Shown: positions 1 through 5,264 of the stretch, one piece after another
Layout: the number at the start of each line of letters is the position of its first letter
How positions within the stretch are numbered: the first letter of the stretch is position 1
Source of the DNA: Eubacterium sp.
GTDB lineage: Bacteria; Bacillota; Clostridia; Oscillospirales; Acutalibacteraceae
Length of the DNA: 5,264 nucleotides
Assembly: GCA_029059925.1 (NCBI GenBank)
Contig: JAIDVA010000321.1
Coordinates: 1 to 5,264 of the forward strand
Reading direction: 5' to 3'
Position numbers and translations under genes: made by a program
The notes under the pieces: generated by a model
Databases searched by the model: none
Told to the model about the DNA's origin: nothing
The model's input: only the letters and a program-made list of their open reading frames with translations

Positions 1-41
1 AAATTTATTTTTTTAAATTCTGTCAAAATGTATAAAATTAC

Positions 42-69
42 TTGATTTATTCAAAAAATAGTATATAAT
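42..69 (+). promoter_or_regulatory. Candidate sigma-A promoter of the small membrane-peptide gene
   Basis: A TTGATT box at 42-47 is followed after 16 nt by a perfect TATAAT at 64-69. Transcription would start near 75-77, giving a leader of about 20 nt that contains little more than the ribosome binding site of the 44-codon ORF. The surrounding DNA is very AT-rich, so chance matches are likely. Support comes mainly from position: the boxes sit immediately upstream of a well-formed ribosome binding site and ORF that end in a terminator. Confidence 0.55.
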
Positions 70-94
70 ATTATTAAGTAAAGGGGGCAGTTTT

Positions 95-229
95 ATGACA
101 GAGAAAACATTAATTATTGCAATACTTGTTGCACTTATCATTCTTTGGTTTGCCGAAACCTTAAACATGTCAAAAACCAGCAAAATCGTAGGCGGAATAA
201 TCGACTTGGGTTTTGCAATTCTTCGATAG
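95..229 (+). CDS. Small single-span membrane peptide, 44 aa, unknown function
   Basis: This short ORF starts at ATG 95 and stops at TAG 227-229. A purine-rich ribosome binding site, AAGGGGG at 81-87, lies 7 nt before the start, which is ideal. Residues 1-4 (MTEK) are polar. Residues 5-20 form an uninterrupted hydrophobic helix rich in Leu, Ile, Ala and Val and ending in Trp-Phe-Ala, long enough for one membrane span. A short polar linker with Lys27 and Lys30 follows, then a Gly-Gly and an Ile/Leu/Phe-rich tail ending in Arg. The positive charges after the span suggest N-out, C-in topology (inference). There is no cleavage-site motif or lipobox, so it is more likely a small integral membrane protein than a secreted one. 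A promoter and terminator flank it, so it appears to be transcribed alone. I do not recognise the family. Small membrane regulators, type I toxins and simple membrane stress peptides are all compatible with its shape, but none is demonstrated. Confidence 0.68.
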   Translation: MTEKTLIIAILVALIILWFAETLNMSKTSKIVGGIIDLGFAILR

Positions 230-258
230 TGCATCTAAAAAATAACACATAATAATTT

Positions 259-289
259 AAGGAGCAGTTTATCTGCTCCTTTTGTTTTT
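259..289 (+). terminator. Intrinsic terminator of the small-peptide gene, perhaps partly bidirectional
   Basis: A perfect 7-bp stem, GGAGCAG (261-267) with CTGCTCC (273-279), closes a 5-nt TTTAT loop and extends by two A-T pairs at 259-260/280-281. A T-rich tract (TTTTGTTTTT, 280-289) follows directly. This is a textbook rho-independent terminator for plus-strand transcription, 30 nt after the TAG at 229. The minus-strand operon ends with nfo at 322, so the same stem is also met by transcripts from the right. In that direction the tail is only TTAAATTATT, so termination would be weaker. Confidence 0.88.
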
Positions 290-321
290 GATTATTATTT
301 TCTATATGGTTAAAACGTAAA

Positions 322-1155
322 TTAATCATTGTAAAGTGACCTTAACAGCGAAATTTCCTTTGCATATCCATCAAGCTCATTCGGAGTCTCAAGATAAAAC
401 GGAAGATTTTTAAGTGAAGGATGATTGATAATCCTTTCAATAGCGTCAAGACCTATATATCCATCACCGATTTTTTCGTGCCTGTCCTTATGAGCTGCAA
501 TCGGATTTTTTGAATCATTCAGATGAATTGCTTTAAGCCGATTAATACCGACTATATGATCAAAATCTTCTAATACACCGTCAAGATTATTTATAATATC
601 ATATCCGCCCTCGTGCACATGGCATGTATCAAGACAAACACCTATCTTTTCACTGAGTTCAACTCTGTCAATGATTGCTCTGAGTTCTTCAAAGCTTCTT
701 CCGATTTCAGAGCCCTTACCAGCCATAGTCTCAAGCAGAACTGTAGTAGTCATATCCTCAAAAAGCACCTTATTCAGTATCTCTGCAATTTGCTCAACAC
801 CAACATCCACGCCCTGACCAACGTGTGACCCCGGGTGAAAATTGTAAAGCTGATTCGGCGTATACTCCATTCTCTTTAAATCATCTGCAAAGGTATTAAG
901 TGCAAATTCTCTCGTTTCAGGCTTAGCACTGCAGCAATTGAGCGTGTAAGGTGCATGAGCAAGGATAACAGGAAAGTTATTCTCCTTCATCAGCTGTAAA
1001 AAGGCTGTAACGTCATTTTCGTCAATTGCCTTTGCACTGCCGCCGCGCGGATTACGTGTAAAAAACTGAAAAGTGTTTGCACCAATTTCCAATGCCTGCT
1101 TAAGCATTGCTGTATATCCTTTTGAAGCACTAAGATGCGCACCAATAGTTAACAT
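322..1155 (-). CDS. nfo: Endonuclease IV (AP endonuclease, Nfo family), complete, 277 aa
   Basis: This is a class II apurinic/apyrimidinic endonuclease: it incises DNA 5' to abasic sites and removes 3'-blocking groups during base excision repair in the cytoplasm. The protein is a single AP2Ec-type TIM barrel that begins with the typical MLTIGAHLSASKGY and has nearly the length of the E. coli enzyme (285 aa). All nine trinuclear zinc ligands of the family can be placed: His67 (LAHAPY), His107 (NFHPGSH), Glu142 (LLETMAGKG), Asp176 and His179 (CLDTCHVH), His211 (HLNDSKN), Asp224 and His226 (KDRHEKIG) and Glu256 (LETPNE). It should therefore be active. The ATG at 1155 follows an AAAGGGG ribosome binding site (1172-1166, 10 nt spacing) that overlaps the stop codon of the upstream HAD gene. 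It is the last gene of the minus-strand cluster, 15 nt after the HAD gene. No lesion or truncation is seen. Confidence 0.97.
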   Translation of the reverse strand: MLTIGAHLSASKGYTAMLKQALEIGANTFQFFTRNPRGGSAKAIDENDVTAFLQLMKENNFPVILAHAPYTLNCCSAKPETREFALNTFADDLKRMEYTPNQLYNFHPGSHVGQGVDVGVEQIAEILNKVLFEDMTTTVLLETMAGKGSEIGRSFEELRAIIDRVELSEKIGVCLDTCHVHEGGYDIINNLDGVLEDFDHIVGINRLKAIHLNDSKNPIAAHKDRHEKIGDGYIGLDAIERIINHPSLKNLPFYLETPNELDGYAKEISLLRSLYND

Positions 1156-1170
1156 AGCTTTTATACCCCT

Positions 1171-2037
1171 TTACTTATTAGTTAAAAGCTCTTTTGCCAT
1201 ATCCTCGTCGGCTTTGCCTGACATTATGTATTCCAACAAATCGGCAACACAGCCTTTATTGCAGTGACAAGCCTCAAATTTACAAATTTTATGAATTGAG
1301 CTTGGTGCCTGACCTGCACAGGCAGGTAAACCAACTGTTTTGAGCATATCCCAGTCATTATAATAATCACCGATTGCAGCAACGTGGCTTTTTTCAATAC
1401 CAAGCATATCAGCAAGTTTCATTATACCTACACCCTTGTGCGTATCCTTCTGCAGCATTTCCAGACTCCAGATTGATGATGCCATAAAATTAGCATCGGG
1501 ATTCGGCAGTTTTGAAATAACCTCACGCAAATGGTTTATAACAATAGGGTTAGACCAGAATATAACCTTCATCCAGCCATTTTTCGGAACATCATCAATA
1601 GATTGAACATGTTCATAGTGAGCCTTGTCAAAATACATTGTTCCTTTTGACAAAAGCCCTTGTCTAACTATATAAACATAGTCATCGAAATAGATACCGA
1701 TATCAACGCTTTTAAAAATTTCATCAAATTCTTCAGCAATACGGCGAACAAAGTTCTGCCCTTCCTCACCGATTGTACTGCGCCACAGCATTTTTCTCTT
1801 GTTATAATCATATATACCTGCACCGTTAAGCACAACGGCAGGCTGATTAGGAGTTATTCGGTTATAGTTACGCTCAAGACTTGACTGAAGTCTGCCTGAG
1901 GCGAGAGTAAAATTACCGCCAAGCTCCGTAAATTTCTTTATTGCATCGTAATTACGCTTAGGTAATTTTCGTATTTTATTATTAAGTGTTCCGTCAATAT
2001 CGGACACAACAAGCCAGTTTTCGAAAGTTTCTGCCAT
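1171..2037 (-). CDS. Cof-type HAD-IIB family phosphatase, 288 aa, substrate unknown
   Basis: This is a cytoplasmic haloacid-dehalogenase hydrolase of the Cof/type IIB group, whose members usually dephosphorylate sugar phosphates, nucleotides or cofactor intermediates. Numbered from ATG 2037, motif I is SDIDGTL with nucleophile Asp13 and acid/base Asp15. Motif II is Ser47 in ASGR, motif III is Lys201 in THKG, and motif IV is GDYYNDWDM with Asp224, Asn227 and Asp228 for magnesium. The C2-type cap lies between, about residues 80-190. The length is usual for the family. The frame also opens with TTG at 2040, but the ribosome binding site GAGGTG (2048-2043) would then be almost in contact; ATG 2037 gives normal spacing and is preferred. 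The start lies 4 nt after the rluD stop, and the ribosome binding site overlaps that stop, so translation is probably coupled. An odd point is five cysteines (240, 252, 257, 259, 263) near the C-terminus. The substrate cannot be told from the sequence. Confidence 0.9.
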   Translation of the reverse strand: MAETFENWLVVSDIDGTLNNKIRKLPKRNYDAIKKFTELGGNFTLASGRLQSSLERNYNRITPNQPAVVLNGAGIYDYNKRKMLWRSTIGEEGQNFVRRIAEEFDEIFKSVDIGIYFDDYVYIVRQGLLSKGTMYFDKAHYEHVQSIDDVPKNGWMKVIFWSNPIVINHLREVISKLPNPDANFMASSIWSLEMLQKDTHKGVGIMKLADMLGIEKSHVAAIGDYYNDWDMLKTVGLPACAGQAPSSIHKICKFEACHCNKGCVADLLEYIMSGKADEDMAKELLTNK

Positions 2038-2041
2038 CAAA

Positions 2042-2977
2042 TCACCTCAGCTGTCTGCTCTGATTATCGAGCTTTCTTAAAAAATCATCAAAATACTGCG
2101 GAAGCTGTGCTTTAAACTCCATATATTCATTCGTACGCGGGTGAACAAAACCAATTTCACCTGCATGAAGGCACTGTCCGTTAAGCTTAGTAATTACCTT
2201 TTTCGGTCCGTAAACCGGATCCCCTGCTAATGGATGACCTGTATATGCCATATGAACTCTTATCTGGTGAGTTCTTCCCGTCTCAAGAATGCATCGGATA
2301 TGTGTAAAATCACCATATCGCTTAATAACCTCATAATGTGTTATTGCATCCTTGGAATTTTTATCGGTAACAGCCATCTTTTTGCGTTCTATCGGATGCC
2401 TGCCGATTGGCTGATGCACTGTTCCCTTATCATCTTTTATATTACCATAGCACACCGCCTGATAAGCACGATGAAAAGAATGAACCTTTATCTGCTCGGC
2501 TAAACTCAAATGTGCTACATCATTTTTAGCTACAATCAAAAGACCTGATGTGTCCTTATCAATCCTATGAACGATACCGGGACGAATAACACCATTAATA
2601 CCACTCAGGCTATCCTTGCAATGATATAAAAGTGCATTTACAAGTGTTCCGTTATAATTCCCTGCTGCCGGATGCACAACCATACCTTTAGCTTTATTCA
2701 CCACAAGTAAATCGTCATCCTCATATACAATATCAAGAGGGATATTTTCCGCCTCCGCCTCAAGTGGCTGAGCATCGGGAATATTGACTGTTATATTATC
2801 ATTCAGCCTGCATTTATAATTTTTAGAAATACAAAGTGAATTTACAGTTACATTACCATCAGCAATCAGTTTTGACAGAGCACTGCGCGTAAGACTGTCA
2901 ATCTTATCACTCAAAAGCCTGTCAATTCTTACACCGACACCGCTTTCATCAACAACCATGCTTACCGACTCACTCAT
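2042..2977 (-). CDS. rluD: RluA/RluD-family 23S rRNA pseudouridine synthase, 311 aa
   Basis: This enzyme isomerises specific uridines in RNA to pseudouridine. RluD itself modifies helix 69 of 23S rRNA, and the Bacillus counterpart next to lspA is YlyB. From ATG 2977, an S4 RNA-binding domain spans about residues 16-75. The catalytic domain starts near residue 80 with VVNKAKGMVVHP (92-103). The signature HRIDKDTSG (137-145) carries catalytic Asp140, and LETGRTHQIRVH (231-242) is the other conserved core motif. The frame stays open back to TTG 3034, but that start has no ribosome binding site and adds a basic, hydrophobic leader unlike the family. ATG 2977 has AAGGAG at 2990-2985 with 7-nt spacing and gives the usual length. 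It overlaps the end of lspA by 8 nt (ATGAGTGA), a typical coupling arrangement. The family is certain. The exact target uridines are inferred from the S4 domain and the lspA linkage; RluA-family paralogues are hard to separate. Confidence 0.93.
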   Translation of the reverse strand: MSESVSMVVDESGVGVRIDRLLSDKIDSLTRSALSKLIADGNVTVNSLCISKNYKCRLNDNITVNIPDAQPLEAEAENIPLDIVYEDDDLLVVNKAKGMVVHPAAGNYNGTLVNALLYHCKDSLSGINGVIRPGIVHRIDKDTSGLLIVAKNDVAHLSLAEQIKVHSFHRAYQAVCYGNIKDDKGTVHQPIGRHPIERKKMAVTDKNSKDAITHYEVIKRYGDFTHIRCILETGRTHQIRVHMAYTGHPLAGDPVYGPKKVITKLNGQCLHAGEIGFVHPRTNEYMEFKAQLPQYFDDFLRKLDNQSRQLR

Positions 2978-3464
2978 TCTCCTGCTCCTTCTTATCATTA
3001 TTTTTAAGCATATCAAAAACAAGATAAGCAACAAGACTTATGGCACCGAGTGTTACAGCACAGTCTGCAATATTGAACACAGCAAAATTTATAAAGGTAG
3101 GATTAATAAAATCAATAACATATCCCAGATAGATTCTGTCTATAAGATTGCCTATTGCACCTGCGGCAAGCACACTAAGTGTCCAATAAAGCCATAGATT
3201 TTGTTGTGCTTTTTTAAACATATAAACAAGCACACCTATTGTTACAATAACGGTCAATGCAATAAAAAACCATCTGCCACCGCTGAACATGGAAAAGGCA
3301 ACACCTGTGTTCTCGGCATAGCGAAATTCGATAAAGCCTTTTATAAAATCCTTAGCCCTATCGGGATAAAGAGCTGATTTTGCAAAATATTTTGTAAGCT
3401 GGTCAAATGCAATTATAAGTACAATCATAACAGATGACCAAATATTTTTATTATTAAGCTTCAC
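2970..3464 (-). CDS. lspA: Lipoprotein signal peptidase (signal peptidase II), 164 aa, GTG start
   Basis: LspA is an integral membrane aspartyl protease that cuts the signal peptide from diacylglyceryl-modified prolipoproteins just before the lipobox cysteine. Four hydrophobic segments are visible at about residues 9-21, 64-84, 90-108 and 135-151. The family motifs are in order: DQLTK with Asp21, ENTGVAFS (51-58), GAIGNLIDR (102-110), GYVIDFI with Asp118, and FNIADCAVTLG with Asp134. Asp118 and Asp134 form the catalytic pair. The length is normal for the family. The start is GTG at 3464, supported by AAGGAG at 3477-3472 with 7-nt spacing; no better ATG exists nearby. The gene lies 90 nt downstream of ileS and overlaps rluD, matching the conserved ileS-lspA and lspA-rluD gene orders seen in many bacteria. 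The short C-terminal tail is charged (DKKEQENE) and is probably cytoplasmic. Confidence 0.97.
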   Translation of the reverse strand: MKLNNKNIWSSVMIVLIIAFDQLTKYFAKSALYPDRAKDFIKGFIEFRYAENTGVAFSMFSGGRWFFIALTVIVTIGVLVYMFKKAQQNLWLYWTLSVLAAGAIGNLIDRIYLGYVIDFINPTFINFAVFNIADCAVTLGAISLVAYLVFDMLKNNDKKEQENE

Positions 3465-3503
3465 AAAATCACTCCTTTATATAAAAGTTATATACATTAT
3501 TGT

Positions 3504-3535
3504 AGGCACACAGCTAAAATTCCTGCTGTGTGCCT
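3504..3535 (-). terminator. Strong hairpin between ileS and lspA: weak terminator or attenuator
   Basis: AGGCACACAGC (3504-3514) and GCTGTGTGCCT (3525-3535) form a perfect 11-bp inverted repeat with a 10-nt loop. It begins 19 nt after the ileS stop on the minus strand, the normal place for a terminator. In the minus-strand direction, however, it is followed by ACAATAATGTATAT rather than a run of T, so it is not a canonical intrinsic terminator. The plus-strand side (TTATTATATTTT) is more T-rich, but no plus-strand gene precedes it. It may give partial termination, protect the ileS mRNA 3' end, or act as a processing site. Confidence 0.55.
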
Positions 3536-3536
3536 T

Positions 3537-3565
3537 ATTATATTTTAATTAAAATTATTCAGCAA
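3537..3565 (-). promoter_or_regulatory. Candidate promoter for the lspA-rluD-HAD-nfo unit
   Basis: On the minus strand, TTGCTG (3565-3560) is followed after exactly 17 nt by a perfect TATAAT (3542-3537). The -35 box overlaps the last codons of ileS. Transcription would start near 3531-3529, inside the first arm of the hairpin, leaving a leader of about 65 nt before the lspA GTG. The spacing and -10 box are good, but the AT-rich sequence makes a chance match possible. Confidence 0.4.
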
Positions 3566-5264
3566 TTTCACTCATAACAGCTGCACAGTGTGCACAGAGC
3601 GCAGGATGCTCTTCGCTTGTACCAACTGTATCGGAATACTTCCAGCAACGCTCGCACTTTTCACCCTCAGCCTTTGAAACTGAAACGCTCAATCCTTCAA
3701 CATCACCTTTAACCTCACCCTCGCCGTTTAAAACGTCAACAGCGGATGTGATGAAGATTTCAGGCAGTTCAGCCTCAACAGACTTTAAGAAATCATAAAG
3801 CTCACCGTCTGCATAAAGTGAAACCTTAGCCTCAAGCGGCTTGCCGATAATCTTCTGATTTCTTGCAAGCTCCAGAGCCTTCTGAACATCAACTCTTACC
3901 TCGTGAATCTTATCCCACTTAGCGATAAACGCCTCGTCAGCCTCAATATAATCAGCCTGCGGAATATCGTTAAAGAGCGGTGACTCGGAATTTCTGCCTG
4001 CTTCGTGTGGCATTGCAAGCCAGATTTCATCAGCTGTGTAAGCAAGAATAGGTGTAAGCAAAAGTGTGAGTGCATCAAGCACCTTATAAAGAACAGTCTG
4101 TGCTGCACGTCTTGTTGCACTCTGAGGAGCAGAGGTATAAAGTCTGTCCTTAAGAACATCAAAGTAGAAGTTACTCATATCAACAACACAGAAATTATGG
4201 AGTGCATAAGCAGTTGTATGATAATCATATTCCTCATAGCCCTTGCGTGCAACCTCAATAACCTCATCAAGCTTCATAAGGGCATACTTATCAAGCTCTT
4301 CAAGCTTATCATTATCAACCATATCCTTATCAGGATTAAAGTCATAGAGATTACCAAGACAATATCTTGCTGTATTTCTTAACTTTCTGTAGTTATCGGA
4401 AATCTGCTTGAGAATTTCCTTGCTGATACGGATATCAGCATGATAATCCGCACTTGCAACCCAGAGACGGAGAATATCTGCACCATACTGGCTGATGATT
4501 TCCTGAGGGTCAATACCATTGCCAAGTGATTTCGACATTTTTTTACCCTCACCATCAACAGTCCAGCCATGCGTGATAATCTGTTTAAACGGAGTTCCGT
4601 GACCGCCTGCAACTGAGGTAAGAAGTGATGACTGGAACCAGCCTCTATACTGGTCAGCACCCTCCATATAAACATCGGCAGGACGCTTAAGATAAGGTCT
4701 TTTAGCACATACAGCCTGATGAGAAGAACCTGAATCGAACCAAACGTCCATAATATCCTTCTCTTTATCAAAGCCCTTATCGCTGCCGCAATGCGGACAC
4801 TTAAAGCCTTCAGGAAGGAAATATTCGGTCTCGTGAGCATACCATGCGTCTGAGCCTTCCTCACCAAAAATTTTTGAAACCTTCATCATAACATCATTAT
4901 CGATGATTTCTTTTCCGCAATCCTGACAATATACAACAGGGATAGGAACACCCCATTTTCTCTGACGAGAGATACACCAGTCAGCACGCTCCTGTACCAT
5001 GGACTGAAGTCTGTCCTTACCCCATTCAGGGTACCATTTAACCTCTTCTGCAGCCTTAACTGCCTCATCCTTGAAATCATCAACAGAGCAGAACCACTGA
5101 CTTGTTGCACGGAAGATAATAGGCTTGTGACAACGCCAGCAGTGAGGATATTGGTGTTCAATCTTTTTGAGTGCAAAAAGAGCACCTGTTTCCTCAAGAT
5201 GCATAGCGATAGGCTTGTTTGCTTCTTCAGTTGTAAGACCTGCAAACTGGCCTGCCTCTTCAGT
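3555..5264 (-). CDS. ileS: Isoleucyl-tRNA synthetase, C-terminal 569 residues (5' end beyond the window)
   Basis: IleRS charges tRNA-Ile with isoleucine in the cytoplasm and edits misactivated valine. The frame is open through the right edge with no start, so about 360 N-terminal residues, including the HIGH motif and most of the CP1 editing domain, lie outside; the ATG at 5204 is internal. Within the fragment come the end of CP1 (TEEAGQFAG at the edge), then WCISRQRKWGVPIP (96-109), DVWFDSGSSH (173-182), the GADQYRGWFQSS region (202-213) and KMSKS (242-246), which closes the active site. The anticodon-binding helical domain follows, and finally a C-terminal zinc module with Cys537, Cys540, Cys557 and Cys560. 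The cysteine spacing equals that of E. coli IleRS, which points to the bacterial type rather than the eukaryote-like IleS2 type. Extra CxxC pairs near residues 42, 113 and 156 lie in the catalytic half. It ends with TAA at 3557-3555, upstream of lspA. Confidence 0.98.
   Translation of the reverse strand, partial: TEEAGQFAGLTTEEANKPIAMHLEETGALFALKKIEHQYPHCWRCHKPIIFRATSQWFCSVDDFKDEAVKAAEEVKWYPEWGKDRLQSMVQERADWCISRQRKWGVPIPVVYCQDCGKEIIDNDVMMKVSKIFGEEGSDAWYAHETEYFLPEGFKCPHCGSDKGFDKEKDIMDVWFDSGSSHQAVCAKRPYLKRPADVYMEGADQYRGWFQSSLLTSVAGGHGTPFKQIITHGWTVDGEGKKMSKSLGNGIDPQEIISQYGADILRLWVASADYHADIRISKEILKQISDNYRKLRNTARYCLGNLYDFNPDKDMVDNDKLEELDKYALMKLDEVIEVARKGYEEYDYHTTAYALHNFCVVDMSNFYFDVLKDRLYTSAPQSATRRAAQTVLYKVLDALTLLLTPILAYTADEIWLAMPHEAGRNSESPLFNDIPQADYIEADEAFIAKWDKIHEVRVDVQKALELARNQKIIGKPLEAKVSLYADGELYDFLKSVEAELPEIFITSAVDVLNGEGEVKGDVEGLSVSVSKAEGEKCERCWKYSDTVGTSEEHPALCAHCAAVMSEIAE

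Noticed and set aside
21..26. Perfect TTGACA on the minus strand near the left edge, possibly a divergent promoter for a gene to the left.
   Set aside because: The expected -10 region falls at or beyond the window edge, so it cannot be judged here.
168..173. Perfect TTGACA on the minus strand inside the small gene, as for an antisense RNA of a type I toxin system.
   Set aside because: No -10 box occurs at 16-18 nt; the nearest TGATAA-like sequence is about 27 nt away. There is no direct support for an antisense promoter.
13..234. Open minus-strand frame antisense to the small peptide gene.
   Set aside because: It has no recognisable ribosome binding site or protein motif, covers the promoter of the opposite-strand unit, and looks like an antisense shadow.
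2038..2040. TTG one codon upstream of ATG 2037 as the start of the HAD gene.
   Set aside because: It would lie only 2 nt from the GAGGTG ribosome binding site; the adjacent ATG has better spacing and a stronger start codon.
2978..3034. A 19-codon N-terminal extension of rluD starting at TTG 3034.
   Set aside because: There is no ribosome binding site before 3034, the extension would overlap lspA by 65 nt, and ATG 2977 has an ideal AAGGAG site and gives the normal family N-terminus.
4005..4382. Long plus-strand open frame of about 125 codons inside ileS, and a same-strand out-of-frame one at 4379-4867.
   Set aside because: Both lie wholly within the unmistakable ileS coding frame, show no family motifs, and read as low-complexity or antisense translations of it.
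1..5264. CRISPR array, insertion sequence, tRNA, riboswitch, T-box or phage features.
   Set aside because: I looked for repeated units, terminal inverted repeats, cloverleaf arms and leader elements on both strands and found none; the ileS leader, where a T-box might be, lies outside the window.

Overview
The window looks like ordinary chromosomal core DNA from a low-GC, Clostridia-like Firmicute, possibly of the Ruminococcus/Oscillospirales type. The evidence is AT-rich intergenic DNA, strong AGGAG-type ribosome binding sites at about 7 nt spacing, GTG start usage, and protein sequences of clostridial flavour. The assignment is inference from the sequence alone; genus cannot be fixed.

From about 322 to the right edge, everything is encoded on the minus strand. 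Read in the direction of transcription, the order is: the C-terminal 569 residues of isoleucyl-tRNA synthetase (ileS, 5' end beyond the right edge); a 90-nt gap with an 11-bp hairpin and a candidate promoter; lspA (lipoprotein signal peptidase, GTG start); an RluA/RluD-family 23S rRNA pseudouridine synthase; a Cof-type HAD phosphatase; and nfo (endonuclease IV). The last four genes are packed tightly: lspA and rluD overlap by 8 nt, rluD to HAD is 4 nt, and HAD to nfo is 15 nt. Each downstream ribosome binding site lies in, or touches, the end of the preceding gene. They are therefore almost certainly one transcription unit with translational coupling. The ileS-lspA and lspA-rluD neighbourhoods are classic conserved pairings; the HAD and nfo genes look like passengers with no evident pathway link.

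On the plus strand, positions 42-289 hold a compact, self-contained unit: a candidate promoter, a strong ribosome binding site, a 44-codon ORF for a single-span membrane peptide (95-229), and a convincing intrinsic terminator. It converges on nfo. I do not recognise the peptide, and it is the only part of the window that could be undescribed. Three annotated starts need care: lspA starts at GTG 3464, rluD at ATG 2977 (not the longer frame), and the HAD gene at ATG 2037 (not the TTG just upstream). I saw no tRNA, rRNA, CRISPR, insertion sequence, riboswitch or phage signature.
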